NCBI GenBank assembly: GCA_030549205.1
Contig: JAUKTV010000018.1
Span: 124,001 to 188,000, forward strand
Direction of reading: 5' to 3'
Source: Apiosordaria backusii
Taxonomy: Eukaryota > Ascomycota > Sordariomycetes > Sordariales > Lasiosphaeriaceae
DNA: 64,000 nucleotides
The position numbers and the translations under genes are program-made. The stretch's first letter is position 1. Each line of letters starts with the position of its first letter. The notes under the pieces are model-generated. The model had not been told where the DNA came from, ran no database searches, and saw nothing but the letters and a program-made list of their open reading frames with translations. Shown piece after piece: positions 46,104 through 58,456 of this stretch.

Positions 46104-47877
46104 GTTATCTCTATTTATATTGGTTATAGAAACGAGAAGCATAGCATGTGTGTTTAACCTGTTTATTCATGGGAGGGGGGAATGAGGAGTATGGCATAGC
46201 AAGGCATGGCGGGCCGCATGGAAAGTGAAAGCCGCTGGGAGTTTGTTGTTGTGAGATTATGATAGGTTCTTTAGTGACCGGGATGGGAGTGGGTTGGTTA
46301 AGGTTTTGATAACCTGTACCCAACCTTTTTCTCTCTCTTTCTTCTTCTTCACATTGCCAACATTACTCTTGTTACCACTACTTACTTACTGTCTTACACC
46401 TGAAGATTTTTCAACAAGAAGGGGAGAGGTATCTACTTGAAACAAAGTTAGAAACGGGGTTTACGAGAAGTGAAGATGTACGTTTATTTAGTTGACCCAT
46501 CAATACACACAATACTTTTACATCCTTTTACAATGCCGGCCATTGGAGGACGGGGACTTGAGAGTGTTTATGTCCATCTCTTTGTTTTCCAGGGCTATTT
46601 TTATCCAGAAACGAAAAGTCAGTGGATTTTAACCTCAGGTTAGGTTTTTGTGTTGAGCTGGTTCATGTTCAGAGAAGTAAGGTTGTTGTGTTGTATTTTC
46701 CTACTCACAGAAAGTTCTTCACAGCAGTCATGGTTGACCCCTCATATAAAACGTACGTACTTTTTGATTTCTTGCACCATTATTACTCCTACTGCCGCCC
46801 CCTCTCTCATCTACGGCTACTATAACCCTCCTCGTCTCCCCTCGCCCGCCCCCACCACACACCTCCCATCATCATCTTACACCCAAAGATACACAAAGTT
46901 TGATATGTGAACAACTCCCACGTTTCCGTTATGACCCTTTCTCTCTGATATACATCACATACAATCCATACCTTGGACTAACTTTCTTTGTCCCTATCAC
47001 CTTCTTAATCTTCCCACCACACAGGAAAAAAATTATCTAGAGAACTAGCAAGAGTCATCCATTCATGTCATTCGTCCATTTTTGTTGTTCCCCCCCCCTT
47101 CGCCTGATCCCAAATCCCAATGATCCTTTTTGTTTTTGTGCTCCACCCACCCTCCCGTTCTAAATGTTTTTCGGACTGGACTTTTTTTTTCTTTTTCCAT
47201 ATATAAGGGTATTACTGTTTCTGATCTAGCTATATCTAGAGACATAGTATAGGTCGAGACAAAGTCCTCAGCTGTATATTTGTGTGAATAGGTAATGATC
47301 TATGGATGCCCTTGGTGAGATCGGGCATGATGAAAAGGGTTGTATTCGTGATGTCGAATTTCGGTGAGGTAGAGGCGGGTGATTAGCCGAGAATCGAAGA
47401 GGATGAACGTATTGAGTGTAAGATTAGTTGGGGAAGGGGTATTGGTGGTATAAGTAAATTCGGGGCGTGAAGTATCATTCTTCACATATGCATGGGAGGT
47501 GACAAGTAAGGTGTGGCGTCACTTTTCCGTTGCTCCTTCCCCCCTTCCCCCCCGCAAGAGGATATCAGCCGTCCATAAACTATCGTTTGTCAATTCACAG
47601 GCAAAAATGACCAACCCAAACACCACCGTGAGTTGCAACGCCATAGAAGCAGAGAGTAGCTGGCTGATATCTTCGCTAACCCAAATGATCTGGTCACAAT
47701 GGTCAGCCGCCTGCCAACCTTTTCTTGCCGGTTGCAAGACAACCGCTGTCACGGTATCCCATCTCCCTCTAACTCGTCCTCGCCTTGGAACGCCGAGTAA
47801 GCTAGCGCCATGCCGTGTCGAGGCTCACTGGCTAGAAAACCAGCCATTTTGAGATCATGTTGTGAGGTATGCGCTCC
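46104..47877. other. Convergent intergenic region between the LRR and ubp3 genes
   Basis: 1.8 kb of 3'-flanking sequence for both genes. There are long T- and C-rich runs (for example around 47085-47100). No gene was seen; a plus-strand frame at 47499-47852 is unsupported. Confidence 0.55.
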
Positions 47878-50800
47878 TCAAACACGCTGATAAAACAACA
47901 GGTACGCAACCTTGTTGTCTTTAATGCTGTCCTTGTGCTGCTTGGGGGGTAGCTTCTGTCCGTTGGTTGCCGGTGCATTAACAACGCTGCTCCACTTTTT
48001 GCCACCGGCCGCCTGCTTCCAGCCATCATCATCGCCGGTATCCTCGTCATTCATGCCGCCGAATCTGTTGCTGCCAGCGCTGTCCTTTTGATTACCAGAG
48101 CCAGTCTTGGCCTGTTCCTCCTCTGCACCACCTTCAGCAACATCTTCGCTGCGTACACGCCGGATAACCGTGTCATCGATGCGGATCCATTCACGGCCAT
48201 CCTGGCGACGGACATCCACCGTGTAGTGACCCCCACTGGCGTTCTTACCATGATGGTATACCACGGCAGTCAGCTTGTAGCGGGGAGCGCCGTCGTTAAG
48301 CATGCTGTTGCGTTTGGAGCGAGAAAGAACCTCCTGCGGGAATTCAAACTCGAGCGGGTAGCCGATCTTCTTCCAAATCTTGACGGTGCCGCCTTGACCT
48401 TCGGCATCGAATTGGAAACGCTTGAGATGCAAAATAAGAACAGGAGGGACGGATTCGATGAAGATCTGCTTGGTAGCCTTGACATTCTTGCCGTGGGGTG
48501 AGTTGAAATCACCATACAGCGTTTCTGGCCGAGTCAGACCCTTCAGAGCATCGATGATGTTGCGGATCTCGGGGGCGCCAATATCAAGTTGCAGGGGCTC
48601 GTAGGGCTCAAGCGTGACTGAGGTCTTGTTACCAGGGACACGCAGTTCAGATCGCAGCTGGCCGCCAAAGATTTTGTTGATGGGTGAAGCATGCGAATGG
48701 CCAGAAGATCGCGTCACAGCAGCGCGCTGACGGGGTCCAACCTCAAGCCAATCATCAGCGCCCTCAAGAGATTCGCTTGGCTTGGAAGAAATGGGAGAAG
48801 GTGGAGATGAATTTGGCGCGGTGGAGGCGGTGGAAACAGGAGCTGCACGCATCACCTGAGCGCACTCATCGTGGAGACCTTCAAGGAGAAACCCAAGAAA
48901 CTCCTGGGCATCTTGTTGGTGACCACGCCTCATGCTGGCGAAACGGGGAAGCTTGCGAATAGCTTCGTAAACAAATTCCGGCGTGAAAGACTCGCCATAC
49001 TGCTCCAGCTCTTCAGGCTTCAGCCGCTTCTTGAGCAAGTCAGCCGATGTGGCAGAGTCGATGATCTTGAATTCGCGCATGAACATGATCCTGTCGCCAT
49101 CTGTTAGCGGACGCTGGAGACAAACAATCGGTTCACAAACGTACAGTGCATCAATTAGAGGGGTTTCGCTCTTGAAGCTGTGAGTAGCCTTCTTGGACAC
49201 TTGATCCAAAAAGTCGTAAAACGGAATGCAGAAAATGAGAACTTGTAAGACCTGGATGTCATTAGCATCATTTCTCATGGCTAGGCGTCAAGGTTAACTT
49301 ACGGAGTTCATATAGCACATATTCCCAGTATTCACCAAACCTCGAGGCTCAATGAATGGCAGCTTCTCAATACCAGTAGGACGATATGCCTGCAAAGCCT
49401 CGGCAAGAGAGTTCGCGTTGGACTTTGAGAAACTTCCAACGGCCCCAGAAGCAGCAGTGGATGCATCGGCAGCATTGCCATTGGTATGGACACGAGGAGC
49501 AGCAGCAGCGGAGGCCACAGCAGAAGGAGCTGTGCTGGGCTTGGCAAACAGAGCGGCCCAGGCCTTGGGTTTCGCGGGAGCAGGAGCGGGCACCGGTGTA
49601 GCTTGGACTGCAGGAGTAGACTCGGGCTTGGGCTTCTCATCCGTGCCATTAACCTGGGGGGCACCCTCGCTGGCCTCAGCTGGTTTCTCGTCCTTGATAG
49701 CAGGGGCCGGAGTAGATCCAGCGGGTGTCTTCTCGAGTGGTTGCGTATCCTTGGGGGCAATCTTTGGCAGCACCGGGAGAACAGGCAGTGCAGGAACCGT
49801 AGGAAGTGCCGGGACAGCCGAACGAGTAGCCGGCTTAACGGCCGTGCTGGGACTGGCTGCTACAGTGATGGATCCATGGGTTGTTTGGGCTGAGCTTGGG
49901 GTAGTTGGGGGTGTATCCTCCGCCTGATGCTCATGGAGAGAAGGCGTCTCTGATCGAGGCGGGGCAGCCTCGGCCGCTTCAGTCTTCACGGCAGGTTCTG
50001 CAGAAACAGTCGGCTCCTCCTTGGTCTCCCCCTTTGTCTGTTCCTCTGGCTGCTGAGCCTCAGCCGGTTTCTCAAGGATCAAGTTTGGTGTACTTGAAAC
50101 TGGGCGTCTTCTTCTCGACTTGGGAGCGCGAGCAGGGAATCCGGCCTCGGGAACCGAGAACCACGGCAGCTATGTCAGGTTAGCAATTGAGTTGCACCTC
50201 GAGATACAAGCACGGGACTTCATGGGATTACATACCTTTGCCAAAATCTTTTCGGAAGGCGAGGCTCTAGGGTAGACTTCGGGAGCTGGTTGAACAGTTG
50301 CCAAGGCTGGAACCTCTGCTGGGACATCAGCCGGGACCTCAGCCGGGGCCTCTGCGGTGACCTCTGTCGTGACCACCTCCTCCTGCTGCTCAGCTTGGAC
50401 CTCCGCTGGAGACTTGGTTTCGGGGGCGAGGTAGGTATCCTGGGGATATTCTTGTGGGAACGTTTGCTGCTGCTGAGGCACAAAGGGCTGGAACTCTGGC
50501 TGGACAGGGGGTTGGGCCTCATGGATATGCAAAGGTTGAACAGGAGGTTGTATATCATGGCCATGCAACGGCTGAGGCGGCATCTGAGATGCGGGAATGA
50601 ACTCGCGAAACGGAGGCATGGTAGAAGGAGCAATCGTCGTGGGGGGCTGGACAGCAAACGAGTGAGTCGATGACGGGGTAAGCGGGGCGACGACCGGTGC
50701 CATAGTAGGAGGAGGCGGCTGGTATGGTGAAGAAACAATCGGCGAGTGCTGTGAAGGCCTTCCATAGGGCTGGTGCAGAGGGACGTATTGCTGCACGGCA

Positions 50801-51291
50801 GGCGGCGACCGAGTATAAGGGGCGTGGTTATACTGGGAAGGGAGGTAAGGTTGAGGCATCCCGCCGGAATGGTACTGCTGGAAAGGCACGTAATAGGGCT
50901 GGTTCGCCGACTGGTACGGATTCATGTACTGGGCCCCGTGGCCATACATGGACGGATTGACATGATGCTGATGCTGCTGGTATTGGTAACCATGAGCGGG
51001 CCCATACTGGTGACGATTCCCACGACGAGGAGGAGGCGGACCTCCTCCCATGTCGGCACCTCCTTGCATCTGCTGCCCAGCCGGCAGATGCGCGCGATTG
51101 TTCATCATGCCGGCCTGGGTTGGGAGCTGTGGCGGCAGCTGCTCACTGAAGTGAGGGCCACCGCGGCGAACTGGACGTATACCAGGTGGGAGCCCAGGCG
51201 AGGGCGGGATTTGGCGATGGAATTCGAAGGGCTCGGCGCGGGCGTCAATGATGGGCAACGTTGGGGTTTGGATGGGGGCTGTTGCCGGTAG
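47878..51291 (-). CDS. ubp3: Ubp3/USP10-type ubiquitin-specific protease (5' exon unresolved)
   Basis: Ubp3 removes ubiquitin from substrates such as COPII components and acts with Bre5 in secretion and ribophagy. Exons readable here are 51291-50236, 50169-49303, 49251-49145 and 49090-47878, 1,080 residues. The N-terminal half is Pro/Gln/Tyr-rich and disordered. The catalytic domain has the Cys box GLVNTGNMCYMNSVLQVL across a splice, the RGHQQDAQEFLGFLL motif, and the His box KNASGGHYTVDVRRQ, ending KVAYLLFYQRV. The intron at 49091-49144 is 54 nt, in frame and stop-free; it has GTACGT, GCTAAC and CAG signals and its removal gives LIDALIMFMREF. No in-frame ATG precedes MMNNRAHL. An in-frame TAATAG ends at 51292, so a 5' exon with the start must lie upstream but could not be placed. 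Confidence 0.88.
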
Positions 51292-52044
51292 CTATTAGAG
51301 CGGGAGTCGAGCGGCGAGATCAAGTGCCCGACCTGTTTCTGTCTGACTGGCAGCAACGGAAGGGACCGCTGTGGGTGGTGCCGGTGCCGGTGCGCGTCGG
51401 TTTGGCGTGCGGTGCGCCGGTTCTAGGCAATCAAGACAAGTCGTTGTCACTTCGATGAGTCGCTCTGGCGGTTGCAGGGGGCCAGAGGAGCGATGCGGCG
51501 CATTGGACAGCTTCCTGCCAGAACGCGAGGGACAGTATAACACACGAGCAGTGATGCCGGATGGATAGAGCCAACCTATGGGGAGGTATCAAGTTTAAGA
51601 CCTTGCGTGGTGGTTGACAAAATTTATGCCGCCTCTTGTCAAGAAGCCAAAAGCTAAGGCGTCAGAAGCCTAGCCGACGCTCGGACCAGGAAGAGGCAAG
51701 GCCAGTGCCCAGTCAGTCTCCCGCTTCAGGTCGCTTTGCCAAGACCCGCCTCATTTCTGCAGTCCACAGCAGATCGGATCAGATCGACAATTGTCTTCAG
51801 ATTGTGACAAAGTCTCAGAGATTTAATTCTGTTATTTTATACAAGCCATATATGTACATATACTGCGACTGAAAATAGCACTTGGTGTTGGAGAAAATGG
51901 CAAAACAGATTCAGAACAACATCTTAAAGAGCGCTTTCTCTTCACAACAAACAACTCGCAACAAACAACTCACAACAAAGCCGCTCTCGCTGTAGTTGCA
52001 AGTTTCTAACCAACAAACGCTCCGAACTACAAATGCTTTGATTC
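51292..52044. other. Region upstream of ubp3, probably holding its missing 5' exon, and the ctp1 3' flank
   Basis: The only nearby minus-strand ATG (about 51502) opens a frame of 18 codons and no strong donor joins it in phase to the ubp3 frame. The rest is the 3' flank of the ctp1 gene. Nothing else was recognised. Confidence 0.45.
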
Positions 52045-54229
52045 CTACTCATCTTTGAACATCCATCTCCCACCCCCGATCTTCATAGCCTCTCGCCACC
52101 GTTCCTCAATCTGTTTCCTCTCCCTCCTTGCTGCTTCTTCCCTGTTGTCCTCCATCTCCTGTGTTGTAGGCATGTCAGGGTTCCAATATCCAGGCGGGGA
52201 TGGCTGTCTTTGAAACCTTTCACGATGTCTTCCGTACTTGTTCGCTATTTGCTGACTTTTGGCCTTCAGCCAAACTTCTCGCCGCTCCTCCCGTGCCATC
52301 TCAGCCAATTTATAAGCATGAGGTCCCAAGTACTCCTCCATCATTTGTATATCTGGAATCCGCGACAACAGCCCAGGTCCTGACGCGCTGAATTCAGACT
52401 CCGCGACAGCCCGGTAGTGCCGGCCGCAGCAATTGTAGTCGTTACACCCTACCAACTCGGCCCGGTCAGCCTTTCCACGGACAACTTCGTTGAAATTGTG
52501 CTTGTAGCCATTGTTGAACTTGGGGTTCACTTTAAAATCCTCAAGTCTCAACTCTGACAATGATTTGTCTCGTAGTCGGCCTGGCTTTGACTTGGACGTT
52601 CTTTCACTGCCATGTCTCGGCCGCGAAACAGCTAAGGGCGATTCGACAACACCACTAACTGGACGGGCAGGTCTGAGAGGAGTAGCCTCGAATTCTGGCG
52701 AGGCCCCGTTAAGAAGTGTTTGGAGTCTTCTGGCAGGATTTTTTGGCGGCTTGGTTGGCCGACGTGGCTCAAAGTCCTCGTCGGAACCATCTTCGGCAAG
52801 ATCTGCAACTCCATGACCCAAATTGCGACTGGCAACCTGGGCTGGTTTCATTTTTCGCGATATCTCTGGAAACTCCGAGATATTTTGCTGAGATCGTTCG
52901 ACACTATCTGCCACAAACAGAGAAGGCCTCGGTGCACTTGGCATTTTCTCAGCCGTTGTTCTCGGATAAAGCAGTCTGGAGGTATTATCGGGTCGGGGAG
53001 TGGTATCCTCGTCTTCACGGAGAGTTTGACGCCATGATGGACGTTGTTTTCTGGGTGTTGGCACGCCATTGGTGCCCTCGTCCAAATCAATGCTTTCATG
53101 GGGGGAAAAGACAGCTGCTTCGCCCATGACTACGGGGTCCGAGCTGGCCTCGCTTTTGATCCTCCGTGAGGGAGGAGGCATGTCGCGGTTATCAGACGTG
53201 TGTTTCCGCTTACGCAGGTTGCGCTCAGAGACGATGATTGGGCCATCGGACGAAGGCTCCTCTTTGATCCCGACTGGACTTTCTTCGCGTTTGCAAGGAG
53301 GTAATGGCGGAAGTTCAGGTGCTTCGTTAGATTGGCCTGGGTCATCAGGTGTGTCCTCGCACGGGGGCCGGCCTTGCTCAACACCGGCTACCCAACCTCG
53401 TAGTTGGGACTCGTCAATAGCCGAGGCAGATGCTGCGCGTTGGTCTCGGGGGGCATCATCTGCGTTATCCAGTCTAATTCCAGATTCAGGGTTGGACATA
53501 AAGATCGTGTTGAGTCCAGAGTCTGGTCCGGTTTTTTGAGCCTCATGTGTTGCTTCCCGCGGTGCAACAGCTGCTCCTTCATGCTCCTGAGGAACCGCAT
53601 CTTGTTGCTTGAATTTTGTTTCCAGCCTGTTGATCTTCCTCTCCAATGCCTCCGCATACGTGATCCATGTATCTCTCTCCTCTCGCGCGACCTTTGACAC
53701 CTCCCTTGCAGTGTCATAACTCTCTTGCACCTTCTTCAGCCGTTCCTCAACATGTTCCTTCTTTTTCCATAGTTTGCCATAATTCTTTTCCCAGTCGGGA
53801 TTCTCAGTGTCGGCCGTCGAGGAAACCGTACTCGGCGCGCGGATCGTTCTATTAGGGGATACCTCTCCAAGAACTCGTCGGACGGGAGTGTTGATATCGT
53901 ACTTGGCTGTTAATATTGGTGGCTTGATGTGCTTTTGCCGCAGCTGTTCCAGTTCCTGACGAAGGGATCGATTCTCTCGTTCCAGGACTTCGGCTCTGCC
54001 AGCGGCATCTCTGAGCTGCTGTAGTTCTTTCTCAAACGAGACATTCCGGTTTTCTTCTCTCTGCTGAATTTCTAATGCAATATCCAATTAGTTATCTACG
54101 TTCTTTGAACGAGGATTCAACCCAGCCTGCAACCTTACCAGCCTCGATATCTTGACCAATTGTGTCGCAAACAGATTCTAGCGCAGCAATCAAAGCTGGC
54201 CGTCCCTTCTGTGCCCAAGATTCCATCAT
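52045..54229 (-). CDS. ctp1: Sae2/Ctp1/CtIP DNA end-resection factor
   Basis: Ctp1/Sae2 stimulates the Mre11 nuclease in the MRN complex to clip and resect double-strand-break ends. Exon 1 (54229-54139) and exon 2 (54071-52045), joined over a 67-nt intron (GTAAGG...TAG), give 705 residues. The start is the first of two adjacent ATGs. The N terminus, through FEKELQQLRDAAGRAEVLER, is a coiled coil of the kind that tetramerises the family, and a second coil lies near KKKEHVEERLKKVQESY. The long middle is disordered and Ser/Pro-rich. The C-terminal Sae2 domain is diagnostic: CNDYNCCGRHYRAV, then YGRHRERF and PPGYWNPDMPTTQEM, the conserved Mre11-activating tail. An ACGCGT lies 114 bp upstream of the start. 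Confidence 0.9.
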
Positions 54230-57206
54230 GACAGCGTCGGGCAAAACGAGAGAAAAAAATACATTGTGGAAACTTGCAAAGAATCTTGAACTCTAGGTAC
54301 ACTGGAAACCTGGCTGGGTGCACGGGACCTCGTGCTGCCTAAACGCGTCGCGGGCATAGCGGCAATCAACCTGGAATGTCAATTCCAGGTTAAATCAAGC
54401 GCGGCGCGCCTGTCCACGTGAGAGGGGTTGTTCAACACCACCTCTTCGGCGCCCCACCATGTGCGACATCGTCCCTGCATGGTTGTTGCATCGTTGCACC
54501 AGTTGAGCTGTTCTTGGAATCTTGGTTCTCAACGTTTGTTCGTCGCAGTCGGCCAAACATGAGACCGTCGCACCCCTGGCATAGGGCAGTGGCTCAAGAT
54601 CTGTTTCGCTATTTTCTATGAATTTTCAGCAACGCTTGAGAACCTTGCCACCGCTTTCTCAGCCAGCCAAACCCGACCACCTGCAAGCCTCTCGTCCCGA
54701 GCCCCTTGAATCAGAAATATGCAGGTCTAAACACCGCCAATGGGCCCCTGCTTTCTGTCTCCTCGCCCAGCATGCTTCGCTGAACGACAGAAAAGGACAG
54801 GTGTTTGGCGGGATCATACGAGGTCTTCCCCGTAGCATTTACCCCGTTACCTATGGGTACCATCCTCCTGACATATTCCCCCCTGACGACACATAGCTCG
54901 CCATATATCATGTGGTGCCCACGGAGGCACACATTTCTCTGTCTTCGACACAGGTTGACTGATATTGATCCAATCGGGGAAGTGACGGTGGTATACAGGT
55001 CCTGAAAGTGAACCAGCCGGCCCGATGAACAGAGGCGAGGTAACAGTAGGCTTATCAGATCCAACCCAGTCACAGCCATCTCTCGATTGACGAGCTTCCC
55101 TTCCCGCGCGGATAATTCGCTTCCGCGTTACCAGCCATCGCAATTGACGTGGGTGCAAATCTGGCCCGTTGAACCTGTTGAATGACCTGACCGGTCTCTG
55201 AGCCGAGGCTGAGATGCCGGCCAGAATGGACAGCTGTGACAAACAGGCTGAAGAGGAGGCTCTTCTACACACTGGGTTATCCAATGTTCTACCGCTCAGT
55301 GTGTAGTATCCGTAGTGCGGCACATCCGGCAATCAAACAAGAACAGTCTAGGTATAATCTGCGAACACCCTTCCAGGAGAGTTCCAGAAGGCACGCAGAA
55401 AGGGGCAAAGTTGGTCTGCCGTTGAGTGGCATGCCAGGATAATAGCCTCAGAACAGTAGTATCAGAAATTCGCCCCAGTTCGTCCGTTCCCGTAGGTACT
55501 TGGCAGGTGAATTTCTTCAATGATCTCCGTGATCTGCCTCCGTAACGAACAGTCTGTGCGAGAAGGCATGAGCCCTGGGGCATCAAGACGGAGCCAGGAG
55601 TTGCACTGCACGTGGTAGCCCAGCACGTGGTGGACAAATTAGTTGAGACTGTAAATCCGTTCGATAGGCGTAGAAAGAAAGCTTGTTAGGCATATAAGGA
55701 AAACTTGATAGGTCTAGTAAGAATGTTCGACAAGCACTCGAAGGAGCTCGAAACGTCCGTAGTTGGCAGTTCATATGAAGGCTGAGGAGCTGTCGAGGTA
55801 TACAATTGGATCTAGCTGTGTCGATTATTTTGTCTAAGGCGTGCCCAGCCAAGCTTGTGTGATGGGGGTGTCTTTGGAGGAAGGATGGAAACACCTTTCA
55901 GCTTCTGCCATGACGAGGCGCATGTGGAATGCAGGTAAGCATTTGCTGCAGGAAAGATGAAGCCAACATGGGACCACGTATCAGTGCTGCATTGGTTGGC
56001 GAGTTGTTGAAACTATTGGAAGAAATACCCATGAATGGGAAGGGAATAGCAGCTCAGACGAAAGGAGGTCCACCGTCGAACCTAGGTAAGTATTATGCAG
56101 GGGCACTGCTGTAGCCGTGCCTGGACGCCGTATGTATACAACCCTCGGCCCAGGATGCCCTTTGTGGCGGATGAGTGAGATTCCCATGTCCAGCAGGGCA
56201 AGTGTGAACCGCAAACTGCAGGGCTAGCAAGAGCACAGTGTGGATATACCGTACAGCGAGGTACCGTGACGGCAACATTGAAACCTCACTGGTGGGCACG
56301 CGGGAAACCGTCTGCTGCGAGTGCCACCTAATGAGATCACGAGTCTCCTCTGGGCAATCTAGATGTACATGAAGTAGATATTCCAACTGAAAAGACGGTA
56401 GGAGAAAGGAAGTGCGACAAACGGACGGGAGCAAGAGCTCCTTCCCGGCCCGGGTACTTCCTCAGGGGCGGACATCGACCTGTATGTAGCAATACGCTGA
56501 GCTACGGCAGCAATTGAAGTTCAACACTTGCATCCGAGTGCTATCTGACGGGAATCACACATTCCAAGATCGACACCTTCCTGCGCCACAGCTCTAAGCT
56601 TTGAATCACTTGACGGAGGCTGATGAATGGTTGCTCCGGTCTAGAGGAGAGTCGCTGGGAGTGGGAACCTGGAAGCTCCAGACACTGCCAATTCAGGCGA
56701 GGTCGCTTGCAAGCAGGGGTGCCCCACACAGACTGTCCGTCCAGAAAATTTCAACCACAAACCACACAGCCGCTCCTTCGCTCGACTTTTTTCTGCCCCG
56801 ACTCCCTAACCTCGTCCAGAAACCGGAGCAGTACATTAGTTGCCCGTTCCCCTCCGACCGTTGGCAGCTTTCCTCCCTCCATCAACAACTTCCCCCATCA
56901 ATTACCCAAACCGACTTTGTGTTGTGCGTCTGCCATCCACACAAACTTACCAAAGGTCAGTAATACCCCACACTGCCACACCCACCAATCCCCTCCCCCC
57001 ACCTTTCCCAAGTTTGAGTTTGCGCCCTCCCTCACATTCCGAAACCCTCCAACGTCAAAACAAAATTTATTTTTTCGACCCAAACTTCCCAAACCTCGCT
57101 GCCACGTCCATCAATACGATAAGCTGACCTTCTTACGACCGCGCAGTTTCGATATCTTCTTTTACAAACTTAACAACCACCAACAACCCTCCACCAAATC
57201 ATCACA
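54230..57206. other. 3 kb gene-free divergent region between ctp1 and gis2
   Basis: No gene was supported. A CACGTG palindrome lies at about 54414-54419. The part before 57207 is a CT-rich leader of the gis2-like gene; a 334-codon plus-strand frame (56623-57627) crosses that leader, exon 1 and intron 1 and is a compositional artefact. No tRNA or 5S rRNA was recognised. Confidence 0.5.
54343..54348 (-). promoter_or_regulatory. ACGCGT (MCB) element upstream of ctp1
   Basis: A perfect MCB palindrome sits 114 bp before the ctp1 start. A single hexamer is weak evidence because this palindrome also occurs by chance in the window. Confidence 0.3.
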
Positions 57207-58456
57207 ATGGATTCCTACGGTAGCCAAGGCCGTGCTTGCTTCACTTGTGAGTTCAAGCCCCGTCGCTCCAGTCTCGACGACTTCCTGCACTTTCTTTGCC
57301 CGGAATCGTGACCGCGATGCCCTGCTATCTACTACGCGACTGCTTTCATCGGGTGGTCTGCACATGGTATACACAACGAGTATATGCTTGGCTTTCTACG
57401 TCCGCATGGCATTTGTGCCATGTTCTGTATGCAGCCAGATTGTTGGATATCGGCGCGTCAAGTCGAACCTTTCCCACTGCTTGGATGTCATCACCTTGGG
57501 CCATCTTCTTCATTGGGACCGACTTTCCATGTCGGGACATCCTGGTTGGACAGCTTACAGCAGTGGGAAACCTTCTTGCTTGTCTTGGCAGCACCACCCC
57601 GCACTACATCACCATGACACCGCCTGACTTTTGTGTGAGGGAGAGACCATCTGACTTGAGAAAAATATAGGCGGCCAGACCACCCATCAGGTATGATACT
57701 GACGGCGAGAGAGTTCCCACCGGGGAGAGGTATTGTTTCGTTGGTTTCTGAGTCACTAACATGTTGCGAATAGGCCCGCGACTGCCCCAACAAGGGCGCT
57801 GCCAAGTGCTACAACTGCGGCAGTAAGTTGACCTGAAGACATCGTCAGCTAGACATGGACAGAAGACTGATCATAGGTGTTTGTGCTTTACAGTTGAGGG
57901 TCACATGAGCCGTGACTGCCCCGAGGGTCCCAAGGACACCAAGACCTGCTACCGTTGCGGCCAGGCCGGCCACATTTCTCGCGATTGCCCCACTGGTGGT
58001 GACCAGGGTCCCCGCCAGGGTGGTGGTGGCGGCTCCGCTGAGTGCTACAAGGTCAGTTCTTCTTTTCAGCATACTTTGAAACATCAATACTGACCCAGTT
58101 CTACAGTGCGGCGAGGTTGGACACATTGCTCGCAACTGCCAGAAGGGCGGCAACTCCTATGGCGGCGGTGGTTACAACTCCGGCGGCTACGGTGGCGGGT
58201 TCAACCAGAAGACCTGCTACTCTTGCGGCGGCATGGGCCATCTGTCCCGTAAGTTCTTTCACTGCCATCTTGTTCCCGTCAGAGGTCTAATAAATACTCC
58301 TTAGGTGACTGCGTGAACGGCAACAAGTGCTACAACTGCGGTGTTTCTGGTCATCTCTCCCGCGAGTGCCCCAAGGAGTCCACCGGCGGCGAGAAGATCT
58401 GCTACAAGTGCCAGCAGTCTGGCCACGTTCAGTCCCAGTGCCCCAACAGCGCCTAA
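57207..58456 (+). CDS. gis2: Gis2/CNBP-like protein with seven CCHC zinc knuckles
   Basis: Gis2/CNBP proteins bind single-stranded nucleic acids and mRNAs and associate with translating ribosomes and stress granules. Six exons (57207-57246, 57671-57690, 57774-57822, 57894-58051, 58107-58248, 58305-58456) sum to 186 codons plus stop. Intron 1 is long (424 nt); the others are 55-83 nt. The product is almost entirely seven C-x2-C-x4-H-x4-C knuckles: CFTCGQTTHQARDC, CYNCGIEGHMSRDC, CYRCGQAGHISRDC, CYKCGEVGHIARNC, CYSCGGMGHLSRDC, CYNCGVSGHLSREC and CYKCQQSGHVQSQC. A Gly-rich linker lies between knuckles 3 and 4 and another between 4 and 5. All metal ligands are intact. Four of the knuckles are interrupted by introns, which confirms the exon joins. 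Confidence 0.94.

Noticed and set aside
56623..57627. 334-codon plus-strand ORF before and through the gis2 gene
   Set aside because: It spans leader, exon 1 and intron 1 of the spliced gis2 model. CT-rich DNA lacks stop codons, which explains its length.
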